In this document: in pieces, positions 37,801 through 47,569 of the stretch | Layout: each line of letters starts with the position of its first letter | Numbering within the stretch: position 1 is the first letter of the stretch | Source: Stratiolaelaps scimitus | Taxonomy: Eukaryota; Arthropoda; Arachnida; Mesostigmata; Laelapidae | DNA length: 64,000 bases | Assembly: GCA_019614645.1 (NCBI GenBank) | Contig: JABWDB010000014.1 | Coordinates: forward strand, 1,488,001-1,552,000 | Direction: 5' to 3' | Program-made: the position numbers and the translations under genes | The notes under the pieces: generated by a model | The model's database searches: none | What the model saw: the letters and a program-made list of their open reading frames with translations, nothing else | Told to the model about the DNA's origin: nothing

Positions 37801-39545
37801 TTTCTCTCGATTCTCTGCCCTCTGAACATCTGGTCTCGGCAAACGTGTACATCGTCAGGGTTCAGCAATATCGTCCCATCAAAGAGGCATGGAGTGAGAA
37901 TTTCAGCAACTTGTTTCAGCTTTCCTGTGTCCGTTCGCGGTGTTTCATGTGATAATATCGGTAACGGCTGTCTATCATAACTCTTGCTGTAGAATATATA
38001 ATGCCGATATTTAAATGGCGTCATAGCATCCTCCGTTCTGTCATGCTAGCCATTGCTACTAGCTATGCTCTATATACTGCTACTATTCACCGTCATGTGA
38101 CTGTTGTTTCTAGTTTTCAAGAGCCTCCTGCGGCAGGTCTAGTGAATTCGGGTCGAGATAGCTCTGTCGAATAACACTCGAGCGAACGATCGTCTGGAGT
38201 GCGGCAGAGGGCCTCTGAGTATTCGGAGCTGTTCCTGCTTGGAAACTCCCCTCTCGAGATAGGTAGCTGTTACAGTTCCGCGGACTTGCACAGGAACGAG
38301 CAGGTTGATGCGAGACCAAGGAGGCGCGAACAAGTCGACGTCAGGCAAGGCAAGCGGAAGAGGAGGGAGCCTAATCCGAGAAGCTATTAAAATCCACAGC
38401 GCCGCCTCCAAATACCATTTCGTTTCGTCCTATCCCTAAGCCTTCTCTCTCTTCCTCTCTCTCTCTTGGCGGTGGTCGCCTCCATTTTTCTCCTTTGCTT
38501 CATTTGAAGAACGCTGGAGACCCCTGTCCGGACCTTCTCCTGCAGTGTGAAGGCGAGCGCTCTAACGCTATGCAGACCCCTTCGAGCCCTCCCCGTTCAG
38601 GGCCACAGTGATTACCCGGGCTGGTCGCATACGCTGGTCGTTCCATTGAAGCTTCCCCACGTCATCGCCTGGCGTCCTCTCTCCCGCCGTTTGTTGCCTA
38701 CATGCTTGTCCCTCCTGCATGTTTCTCCTTCTCTCTAGCAAACACGTATCCAGCTACTGAAAGCTACACTATCGTGTGGCCATCGTGCACGACTTGTTTC
38801 ATTAGATTCAGGGACATTAATGCATGGCGGAGAGACGCTCGAAGCGGCCGACCGACGGACCGAACGCGGTTCGCCCATGCCGGTGCTCGTATGCCCATCC
38901 AGGTTGTTCTCGTATCCTGCCTGCTCTCAATCCTCTAGCGAAGCCAAAGATTACAGCGTGTAGCTGTAGCAGGACGACTAATGCTGCTCGTTGCAGTAGT
39001 GAGAGTAGCTCACTTAGTGGCGTGCCTCGCGGGGATCCAAGTCGAACGCCGCGCTTATTTTAAGTGGCGCCACGGAGGCGCTTAGGAGGCTGGTCGACGC
39101 ACTTGTCGTCGTCGTCGTCGTCGGGGGCGTTCCCGAGGTGTTTGTCATCGTTTTATTCCCCGTCCCATTTCCCCTTGTCCAGCTGCATCTTTACGCCTCT
39201 CTCTCTCTCTCTTTCTCTCTCACACTCTATCGTCTCTCACTCTCTGGCTGCTCCTTACGATGCCAGGCTCAGCAGCTTCGCTTTTCATCAGAGAACGCAA
39301 CTGCCACGCTCGTTATTGCTGCCCGCTGCTGGGCAACAGCGCAAACTCGAATAAGGGTTCAAACGATGACAACGACAACAACAACGGTTGCAGCACACTG
39401 GCTCGCGGTGCTGACCAACTCGAGGACCGAAACCCGTTCTCGAAATGTCGTTCGGATGTGTGAGGGCGGTGTTCTCCAGACCGAATAAAGGCTTTCGTGG
39501 TAAATGATGCCGTGCTGCTCAGCGATGCACACGACAGTCTACGTC

Positions 39546-39579
<34 letters not shown>

Positions 39580-42500
39580 GTGGTAATACATTCACACATA
39601 CACGTAACCTATGCAGGCTCGTGGGTAGGTATTCAAGTACCTGTTCTGCTGGGCTTTTGAAAAGTTCTGTTATTTGCCATGTCTTTCTCACGCTATTGAT
39701 TGTTGTTGCTCTTGTTGGGTCTGTTTGCATTGCAGATATCGATTGTGGACGTCCGGCACCGACGGCGAACGGTCAACTCGAGCTGTTAAAGGGCACAACT
39801 CACTACCTTAGCACGGTACAATACTCGTGCAATGTCGGCTTTGTACTTGTTGGACGAGCCCAGCTCGTCTGTGACGTTGACGGCCGATGGAATGGCCCCC
39901 CGGCACGCTGTGAACGTAAGTATCTATAAATACAGAATTTACGAAGTCTTCTATGCGAATGAGACAGGGTCACACACATACCCACGCACAGAAATCTAGG
40001 AACGGTCGGAAAACGAATCAATGCCTGGGGAGGGGTCGTGTGCTTGGACAACATGGATATATCGAAGTGTAGACGGATCGTATCTAATATAATCATGTAT
40101 ATTGTACAATCGCATACAACACATATGCTTCGAGGCCCTAAATAGTAATGTGGATTCGAGTGAGAGTTACGATATTTGGAGAATATCTCCAGGCTAATAT
40201 TGGCAGTGTGTTCTTCTAGATGACGGTCCACCGTTAACGCGTACTGCACACGTTGACGTGAGGACAATGAATCATTTACGGCCTTTACGAATCATCGAGA
40301 TATATACACTATCAATCCTCAGCAGTACATCGTCATTTATAAGCATTCTTCTAATATTGTATATATATCTGATACGAAGAAGTATTAATAATTCCGCTGG
40401 GTGTTGAACTGAAGCGTCGATCCACCCAATCATTCTATCGGGGAATTGTATTTGGAAGTTAGATTTTTATTGGATTTTATATGCGGTTGTGTGTGTGTGT
40501 TTTTTTCCCAACTCATGTTTGCACGTTCTATTTCCTGCTCGAACAGCGATTGTCTGCCAGGAGCCGCCTTATCTCGAGAATGGACGATTCGAACTATCGT
40601 CTCTCTCTCAGATCTATGGAACAACGGCGGACTACAGCTGTGATCCGGGCTACGAACTCGAGGAGGGAACCGTATCGCGTTTACGATGCGGCGCCGATGG
40701 CTATTGGGAGGCTGGTGTCCATCCTCGATGCATCCGACGCATTGTCACGTTCGCCCCAACCGAGTCACCGACGGAGCCGTCTACCGAGATGACTACGACA
40801 CAAGCAAGCACGGTGAAAATGCACCCTGACTTCGAGCCGTCGAACGGCATCTTCCACTCGACAGCGACGTTCAATCGTTTCACACCACAATTCGCTCCCG
40901 GCTACCCCCACGGTCCAACCGACTATCCCGCGTCGACAACGACAACCTCAACGACAACAACGACGACAACCACGGAGCCAACAACTATTTACCAGCGGCC
41001 GATTCAGACGGCGCGACCTCGGCCGCGTCCACCATCGCTGCTGCCTGGCCACCGAAAGCCGGCGTTGACGCGGGTGCCTCAGAACAACGATCCAAGGGAA
41101 AATGAAATCCTCAATGCTGAGGATTCCCGAACGGTGCACATCAGCTCAGCACCCCCAGCGGCCGCACGTCTCAATATGGGTAAGCTGACACGGACAAAGA
41201 GGAAGTGACATTAATGCGGATAAGCGCAATCTAACGACTGTACAAAAACGCACTAAACGAAGCTTTAGTAGATCAATTCTTTTTTCTTCTTCTTCTTCTT
41301 TGTCGTCGACTTCTACTGATGCTGGCTTACGTCGACATATTCGATGGCAGCTCGTCACGAGAACGCTATTTTTCTGGAATCAACAATATCACAAAAGTGA
41401 GAAGTGCACGGGGGTAATTGTCACACAGCAAACTAATAAACACGAAGCGGGAGACTGATCATTCTGGTTCGGACGTATAAACGTGTCTGGGTGTTTTCGT
41501 TTATATGAAAATGAACTTTTGTCTGCCGCTCCTCGTTCAAATCCTAGCTGAATGCTCGCGATCGCGCTATATATATATATATATATATAAGTCGAGCCCG
41601 GTGGCGTGCTGGTGCATTCGTGTGCGCCTCCTTTGCAACTGGCGGAGATACGTAGGTCCACGGGTTTGACACCCATCGTTGCACGCTTTACGGCTGGGAA
41701 TCTGCCCGAAAAAGTACTTTTATATATAGCTAGGCATACAAGATATTCCTGTATGATGTACACGGTGACATCACTATTCGATCACATCACGACGTGACCT
41801 TAATGAATGCATTTGTTATTGCAGGCGGTTTTATTGCTTTGGGTGTCTTCGGCGGATTTGTTGTACTCTCAGCGATTATAACGATCATCGTCCTCGTAGT
41901 CAGGAGGTAAACGAACTTCACCTGTTTATCTGTTTGTTTCCCTTAAAAAAAGGGACACCCGCATTGCTACCAGCCAATACAGCTATAGTTATGGCGGATA
42001 ACCACACAAAATTAAATTAATTTTCCATATGAAAAATGGCGCGCTTCCTTTCATATGGAAACAAATTAAGTTAATTGCTCGGCATTAAAACAGCACAATT
42101 GCATTTTTTTGGACTTGCTAGAATTGAAGGCAGCAGTTAGGTTTTGGCCACCGCCAGTTAGGTTTTGGGCACCTTTTGTTTTTTAGTGTCAGGAATACCA
42201 ATTATTCATATGTTCAACTCCACTTGAGTTGAGAAACAACATACGTTTTATACTTCATTATAGTATTCGAAAACGATTGGATTTCATTTCACCCCAAATA
42301 ATACTTACACTATGAGACGCGTCCGAGATTAGCAAGCATTAAAATGCAATTGGGCTATTTTAGAATAGATACGATTAGGTAAAAACGACTAAATGGTATG
42401 CGCTTTTTTTTGCGCTCTATAAACTCGAGTCTGGGTTTCAATTGGCCTAGAGTGAGTCCGATATGATCGCTAGCATTCCGGTGCTCTAAATATTTAAGCA

Positions 42501-42650
42501 CAATGGTTTGATATCAGGTTTGTCCCTATTTTTGCATTCGACAGGCAGCTTATAAGAGATTGGATGCAACAAATTGGAGCCAAAAATTTCCAAAAAATTC
42601 AAGTCCATTTTTTGGAAAATATTAAAACGTGCATTCTTTGGATACACTTA

Positions 42651-42727
<77 letters not shown>

Positions 42728-43436
42728 TAAATGCCTCACCTGATAATTATAATTCTGCTAATATTTATATTTGGATAATATTTGTCTGATTACTGAATGT
42801 AATTCAATAAATATTCAGTCCAATGCTATTTTGAACGATTAAACTGCCCGTCAACCTGCACCCCCCTAAGTACGTGTGATTCGTGAGAATGCCAGAAAAA
42901 ATCATTCCCAGTTCTACGAAATTAATTGTTCAAACGTGTTTCGATTGTATGTACAATGTATTTGTTTGTATCTCTTGGAAGAGGTGACGACGGATTCAGG
43001 TAAGAAGCGTTTTATCCCGATCTCATTTTTGGCAACAAAAACGAGACGTCCTTATTTGTCGTTATTCAGGCAACGGTTTACGTGTCCTGTCCAATGGGGT
43101 ATACGATCTAAATATTGATAACGGTATGATGTCTCCAGTCCGTTTAAAAGGCTCTTGCCAACGTCTTGTTTGATGTCATGGACTTCTTCATTGTCGGGTT
43201 TTTGTGGGGTTTATTGTTTCGTCTTATATTTGCCGGATTTGGCTAACGGTTTCTTTTTGGCTAACAAAACATTGTGGTTTTTCTGGTGTGGTTTTTTTCT
43301 ATGCTTGGGGTGAATATGGTTTTCTGGTGTGCTGCTGGTATTGTATAGTAGTAGGTGCAATCGTGTACGGATTTCATTTCTCATTGTTGGGTTGAACAAT
43401 ATCGTACATGAGAGGTTGGGATGATACCGTTTGGGG

Positions 43437-43473
<37 letters not shown>

Positions 43474-46400
43474 TATAGATGTGTGTTATTTGGGCGTTTC
43501 GTGCATAAATATACAAACTCTTTTCTGTTTTTCGATTTTCGTTCTGACGATTGTATCTTCCTCACGGTATCATTTCACTCTTGACCTCAGCCCTTTAATC
43601 AGAAGCCACTTTAAGCTCGTAAAAAGAGGCAATCCCATGAATTTGCCACCGATCGTAGCCTTCTTCATGTTCGTGACGATATGCCACCGCCTAAAACAGT
43701 ATACTCTTCCCCAGAACCTCGCTCACCATTTATTCAATGCACTTGCACATGTTCATCCATTTTGATTTCATCGCAAGCGCGCGTACGAGCCACTAAACAT
43801 CTGACACAATGCTATGTAAACACTAACCAGCGTTCCGTGAATAACAACAGCACCAGCTACCGCAGCAGCATAAAGCACAAATCTCTTTCATCTAAACGCC
43901 ACTGTAGCTTGCTCCTCTAGCTCTTTCTCTTTAATCAATGGCAATTCGCTACTTCGTTCACCTCTCTCTTTTAGCTGTGCAACAACAACGAATTCGTAGA
44001 CTCTAACGTGAAGCTTTCTTTCAGCTGTAAATGATGATCGACTCGGGCGTCATCGTCCACCTTGAAACCGGCCGTTATCAATGAAACCTAATCCGATCCG
44101 CACAACAGCGAACGAGACTCGACCGAATCCTACCAGCTCCCCGAGACGAACTGCTCATTGCGTGCAATCGAAGTGCAATCTAACCAGTCGGATACCCCAT
44201 AACAGTATCCGGGATTCGGCTGGCAACCGAAAGACCTGCTCACAACTGCAGATGTTAATGCTGCCGTAACTCACTGCTGTACGAAGCGTCCCTCCCTATC
44301 CCTCGAAAGCGCTCCATATATTCCCCGTTAATTGAACACACTCGGAGCGTGATGCGCACCTCAATGCGTGCACCTGTTGTCGCCGTCACCAAACGAAAAA
44401 ATAGTCAAGTCATCATAATCAATCAATCAATCAAGTCATCATTGTTCATCACAGCTCATTACTAATTCAACCAAATATAAATATATTATATACATAAACT
44501 AACCCATTTCATGAAGCATTGCTCTTTAACATTACCCTGTCATGAGTTGGACGACTTCATCAATCATCATTATTATTATTATTATTAATGTCACATGTAT
44601 GTATGTATGATGTTTTTATTAAAAGATTTTTTTTCATCCAAAACACCCTGGTTCATCTCAGCCAGCCGACGAATGACACATGTATATGCTACGCGTACAT
44701 TGTATTCAATTCAGCTGGGCTGAGATCGTGCTGCTGGCGGTTGCGACGCTGCTATGCTGAGATCCGATTTGCTGCCGTGATGCCGAGGTTGTCTCATGTC
44801 GTTACCACCACATTGATGATATGACGACGACGACGACGATGATCAACAAATGATGAAGGCTGAAGCACACGGTGAAGCGCTGAGTTCTCAGGAGTAGACA
44901 TATGAACATACTGTACAAGTAGTACAGCAACCGGGAGCTGTACGACACAGAGAGATTAACTTGCAACAATGGAGGGGCGGGGGGGGGGGGGGGCTGGGGC
45001 TAGTCCCGAAAGCGAACATATAGATCTAGAAAATTAACACTCATTGTCTGCGGGCAGCACTATTTTCTAAGATTAGGGCAGTATGACGAAAAAATAAGCG
45101 CACACGTCTTGTGCGTTTATCATTCGACTTCGAGTTCCGGTCACAGCGCGAAGCATAAAACACAGCGCCACGCTAATCCGTTATATTCAATCAGTTAAGC
45201 CGACTCAATGTGTCGTTTGTGAAATGCGTTTTTCGAAATGTATTTTTTTTCTTGGTAGCAATTTCTCATCATTCTAATGATGACGATCGTTATGGCTGTG
45301 TTCAAAGCATGTCATTTTAATCAGCTGTGTGTTGTACGCGACTTGACGTAAGAAGGAGTCACTGTGGACATTTGAACTCGGATATCGACGGCAATTGCTT
45401 TCGATATGGACTCTCCCGTTCCTTCGAAGCGCATCACCGCGATGACATTATTACGCACCCTATTTAAAGCGAAGCAACGCGCGCTAGGTACAATTCCTCA
45501 GGGGAACTCTGTGTATATTTAATTTCCGTTTTTAATATTCCATTTTTATGTTTTCTAGGTAATGTAATGTAAAATTATATGTAGCGATGTAATTCGGGAC
45601 GACAGCCCGCAATGGTTGTTTTCTTGATTCTGTTGTATCAAATGAAATAAATATATTTTATTAAATGGAGAAATACAATACTCAGTTGTCATTATTTGGC
45701 TGGCAAACATTTGACTTCCCTAGACTAGAAGGGGCCTTAGCGTGTCGCCTTGTAAGTGTGCTATAGATACCGATATGTTTGCGTATTGATTGCTAGCTAT
45801 TCGTAGGAGCTAAATCCTACGATTCATGATTTTCTTAATCATTAATGTACTACTAATTCGTGTGTTTTATGTCGATTACCGTAATCATCGGTACAGGGCG
45901 CTTCCTCCTGATCGAATGGCTATCGAATTCAGGGGGGGCAGCTCGTTGATAGCACAGTTTTTCATTGGTGTCAAGCAACACCGTTCTAACCGTCACTGTC
46001 TTCTGTCTGTTCAACGCAATCGTTTCGATGCAGAAATCCGAAATCACCGCGAAAAACAACTGTTACACGTAATCTCGGCCACCTCTACGCTGGACACGGC
46101 CATCCAGGTGAAGTGTTTGGGCCACCGCCATTTCCGCCGGCGCATCTCACACGAATCTCGCCGGTTTACTGCCCCGATGAAACAGATACAGTCAGCACCG
46201 CCGCTGATGATTCCGCGGTAAGTAATTAGCAAATTTCGTAATTAGTATCATCTACTTGTCGATTGTTTTTTGGTCACCCTGTAGTTTCGAATGTTATTTA
46301 GAGGTGTTATGCTTGGCATTCTCCGAGGCGTAAGTTCAAGCCGAGCACGACTCGTTAAAATAGGAGTTACATATGAATTAATATACTTGTGTCTAATTTC

Positions 46401-46562
46401 AAGGTGCTCCATAAGAGCTACAAGCGAGCATGGGACAACCTCAAGGTCGACATCCAGGATGAGAGCCAACGACGCGACGACTCCTCGACGGATCAGTCAG
46501 GTTTCAGGCGGCCTAAAGGCGCCTGGACTTATGCTCCCGTTACCAGGCCGAACGACTGCTAG
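30165..46562 (+). CDS. Furrowed-like receptor: FTP, C-type lectin, 3 sushi, TM (5' partial, 8 exons)
   Basis: Gene-level entry. Eight exons (30165-30309, 34123-34832, 34988-35164, 39736-39915, 40547-41179, 41825-41906, 46034-46217, 46404-46562) join in phase into 756 residues and a stop; the first codon is split with a missing upstream exon. Domains by residue: fucolectin/tachylectin-type (FTP, F5/8C-like) 1-143, C-type lectin 152-284, sushi modules about 290-343, 347-403 and 407-465, Thr/Pro-rich stalk to about 615, membrane segment about 618-641, and a cytoplasmic tail of about 115 residues. This order matches the selectin-like Drosophila Furrowed/CG9095 family, inferred to be cell-surface adhesion receptors. 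As I recall, Drosophila Furrowed has about ten sushi modules; here there are three. The start codon and signal peptide were not found, so the protein is 5' partial. I am confident of the family but not of one-to-one orthology. Confidence 0.88.
30310..34122 (+). other. Intron of lectin receptor (3.8 kb)
   Basis: It begins GTAAGT and ends TTTACAG. It contains (GA)n at 31.74 kb, (ATA)n near 31.63 kb and a minus-strand B-box-like GGTTCGAATC at 32949-32958. No open frame worth calling. Confidence 0.8.
31744..31776. repeat. (GA)n microsatellite
   Basis: About sixteen AG units in intron 30310-34122. Confidence 0.9.
34123..34832 (+). CDS. Lectin receptor exon: rest of FTP domain and C-type lectin domain
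   Basis: The acceptor is TATTTACAG at 34122 and the donor is CACC|GTAAGT. The 5' half finishes the FTP domain with its vicinal Cys pair (SCCGDQG), a NPICN motif, a further Cys and the closing LCEFFVY strand. A long-form C-type lectin domain follows: an extra N-terminal Cys pair (CPSF...GKCYIFY), ANSTCEERGGSLVD, the YWMGA strand, WRWMNGD, then WNSPGGDEHC and WSDTDC...NFIC. The usual EPN or QPD sugar-binding triplet before the third conserved Cys is absent; GGD stands near its place. Whether the domain binds calcium or sugar is therefore doubtful. An upstream ATG at 34034 is open in this frame but is intronic. Confidence 0.92.
34864..34890. repeat. (TA)n array 31 bases after a splice donor
   Basis: The array fills the first third of the 155-base intron between the lectin-domain and sushi 1 exons. 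Confidence 0.9.
34988..35164 (+). CDS. Lectin receptor exon: sushi module 1
   Basis: This is a one-exon, phase 1-1 sushi (CCP) module with acceptor CTCAACAG at 34987 and donor AAAT|GTGAGT. All four sushi cysteines are present (KTCGKP, YKCDPG, RTC, PRC). The conserved Trp before the last Cys is missing, and an FFSEYSPRC sequence stands in its place. The split Arg codon C|GA connects it to the lectin domain after only a 155-base intron, which contains a (TA)n array. Confidence 0.88.
36110..36180 (-). mobile_element. tRNA-like B-box fragment in large intron
   Basis: On the minus strand GGGTTCGAGTCC (36140-36151) matches the B box. No A box was found within the usual distance, so this is a remnant at best. 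Confidence 0.25.
39549..39577. repeat. (TA)n microsatellite
   Basis: About fourteen TA units, 160 bases before the sushi 2 exon. Confidence 0.9.
39736..39915 (+). CDS. Lectin receptor exon: sushi module 2
   Basis: The acceptor is TTGCATTGCAG at 39735 and the donor is GAAC|GTAAGT, both phase 1. It is a canonical CCP module: DCGRP, the NGQ turn, VQYSC, GFVLVG, LVCD, a GRWNGPPARC end and four Cys. It is separated from sushi 1 by a 4.6 kb intron. The phases fit, so no exon is required in between, but I cannot exclude a skipped or alternative module. Confidence 0.9.
39916..40546 (+). other. Intron of lectin receptor (0.6 kb)
   Basis: GTAAGT to AACAG, AT-rich; nothing else seen. Confidence 0.85.
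40547..41179 (+). CDS. Lectin receptor exon: sushi module 3 and Thr/Pro-rich stalk
   Basis: The acceptor is CTCGAACAG at 40546 and the donor is ATGG|GTAAGC, phase 1-1. The third CCP module (IVCQEPPYLENG, DYSCDPGYEL, LRCGADGYW, HPRC) is followed by about 150 residues without a fold signature. That stretch begins with TESPTEPSTEMTTTQAST, contains a nearly pure Thr block coded by ACG/ACA/ACC repeats around 40936-40975, and then becomes Pro/Arg-rich. It looks like a mucin-type O-glycosylated stalk that lifts the binding domains from the membrane (inference). Reading through the donor would give a stop at 41206-41208, a possible secreted form if the intron is retained. Confidence 0.9.
41180..41824 (+). 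other. Intron of lectin receptor (0.6 kb)
   Basis: GTAAGC to TTGCAG. It contains a TTCTTCTTC run, (TA)n at 41569-41589 and the SINE-like piece at 41590. Confidence 0.85.
41590..41700 (+). mobile_element. tRNA-like SINE fragment in lectin-receptor intron
   Basis: An A-box-like TGGCGTGCTGGT (41602-41613) and a B-box-like GGGTTTGACACCC (41662-41674), about 60 bases apart, follow a (TA)n array in the intron before the transmembrane exon. The clover-leaf stems are not convincing, so it is read as a degenerate SINE rather than a tRNA. Confidence 0.35.
41825..41906 (+). CDS. Lectin receptor exon: transmembrane segment
   Basis: This small 82-base exon has acceptor TTATTGCAG at 41824 and donor AGGAG|GTAAAC, entering in phase 1 and leaving in phase 2. 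It encodes an uninterrupted hydrophobic helix of about 24 residues (GFIALGVFGG... ...IIVLVV) ended by Arg-Arg, a typical stop-transfer signal for a type I membrane protein. Its position just after the stalk and its phase compatibility on both sides support it. Confidence 0.88.
42010..42076. repeat. Imperfect inverted repeat, MITE-like
   Basis: Left arm AATTAATTTTCCATATGAAA and right arm TTTCATATGGAAACAAATTA are reverse complements apart from a small insertion, around a 16-base GC-containing loop (AATGGCGCGCTTCC core). It lies in intron 41907-46033. Confidence 0.75.
42649..42727. repeat. Long (TA)n array
   Basis: About 75 bases of TA with rare GTA or CAT interruptions, the longest array in the window. 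Confidence 0.9.
43443..43470. repeat. (TA)n microsatellite
   Basis: About fourteen TA units. Confidence 0.9.
44979..44993. repeat. G15 homopolymer
   Basis: GGAGGGGC precedes the run and CTGGGGC follows, giving a G-quadruplex-capable segment. Confidence 0.9.
46034..46217 (+). CDS. Lectin receptor exon: cytoplasmic tail, part 1
   Basis: The acceptor is TTTCGATGCAG at 46033, after a long pyrimidine-rich stretch; the donor is TCCGCG|GTAAGT. The exon enters in phase 2 and leaves in phase 0. It continues the split Arg codon into a basic juxtamembrane stretch (NPKSPRKTTVTRN), then a Gly/His and proline-rich segment (FGPPPFPPAH) and a PVYCPDETDTVS acidic patch. The proline cluster could be an SH3, WW or EVH1 ligand and Tyr residues could be phosphorylated; both are inferences. 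A longer frame open from 45826 runs in a different register and does not fit the phase. Confidence 0.8.
46404..46562 (+). CDS. Lectin receptor terminal exon: cytoplasmic tail, part 2, stop TAG
   Basis: The acceptor is TCTAATTTCAAG at 46403, phase 0. It encodes 52 residues, starting VLHKSYKRAWDNL and ending APVTRPNDC, before TAG at 46560-46562. The tail is charged and hydrophilic, with Arg/Asp clusters, as expected for a cytoplasmic end. It is separated from the preceding exon by a 186-base intron. No polyadenylation site can be fixed; AATAAA-type hexamers occur near 47870 and 48190. Confidence 0.82.
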   Translation: MLHKSYKRAWDNLKVDIQDESQRRDDSSTDQSGFRRPKGAWTYAPVTRPNDC

Positions 46563-47542
46563 CCATGCGATTCGGACGATTCGAGCATGACACGGTTGGA
46601 CCTGCGACAGACACTACGCCCTGCTACTCCTAAATTATTATTGCAGTACAACCAAATCATATGAAGTCTCGAAGGTCTCGAAGCGAAATGAGAAGAAAGC
46701 AAAAGCGGATGAACGGATCAGTAATCGCACATCGATCAATCAATCAATCAATTGATTGGGCAATCGGCGTTCAAGTTCCAGCTGGGAGGCGCACATTTAT
46801 TTTTGTTATTTTTCTGCCATCGGCGCTGGGAGCAGTTGGCGCATAAACATTTCAACAACACACACACACATATACACAAGTAGATTATATATAAAGGGAC
46901 TGAACGAACGAATGTCTGCAGCCGTACAACAGATGACACAATTGAAACGAATTGACTTAAGATATTCCGCCCACGTGGCAAGGGAACGACCATCTCGAGG
47001 ACAAATAGTCGGATGACTCACATATGTACGTAGTGATTATAATGGAACACATCATTAAAATTATTATGATGAAGCGTGATCATTGTGCGACGCCGACTGC
47101 ATCAATCATTGTCTATGCAACACGGTAATCAAGAAAATAACATGATGAACATGAACTCAATATCTGTTTCAAGAGACACCCTCGTGTACCAGCATACAGC
47201 TCAACACTCATCTGGCTGTCGCCAAAGTGACTGCAAGCGCCGCCGCATGGACGATACAAAAATTCACAACACGCTCTTCGTCCTGCACATGACCCGTCCC
47301 TGCCGATATATGAACAAACATGAATATATATATCTGAAATATCCAGATAAAAAAAAAATATATATATATATAATCTAGCGAAATATCGGCACGAACCGAG
47401 GACGTTGATGGCAGACGAAAGTGAGATCATAATCATTTCTATGTAGATCGCTAGTTGGATAATGGCGTATGAGCGTGCGTGTGTACCGAGAGTGAACTGA
47501 AGAACGACGTTACACCCCCTTTGGCAAAAGTCACTCATAAGC

Positions 47543-47569
47543 GACAACAACAACAACAACAACAACATC
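47543..47569. repeat. (CAA)n microsatellite
   Basis: About nine CAA units downstream of the lectin-receptor stop codon. Confidence 0.85.

Larger units (their letters stand above)
35165..39735 (+). other. Intron of lectin receptor (4.6 kb)
   Basis: The AT-rich first 1.4 kb carries a duplicated CACCCTGTA motif (35526 and 35552) and a tRNA-like B box. From about 36.6 to 39.1 kb the sequence is GC-rich with several short open frames on both strands, perhaps an old insertion. The final part holds CT and TA repeats. Confidence 0.75.
41907..46033 (+). other. Intron of lectin receptor (4.1 kb)
   Basis: GTAAAC to GATGCAG. It holds the 42.0 kb inverted repeat, the longest TA array, G15 at 44979 and a repeated GTTAGGTTTTGG unit near 42.13-42.17 kb. 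The 45826-46033 stretch is open in a frame that does not fit the exon phases. Confidence 0.8.

Noticed and set aside
45826..46033. Longer plus-strand frame before the cytoplasmic exon
   Set aside because: Wrong reading register for the tail, and the peptide has no link to the receptor.
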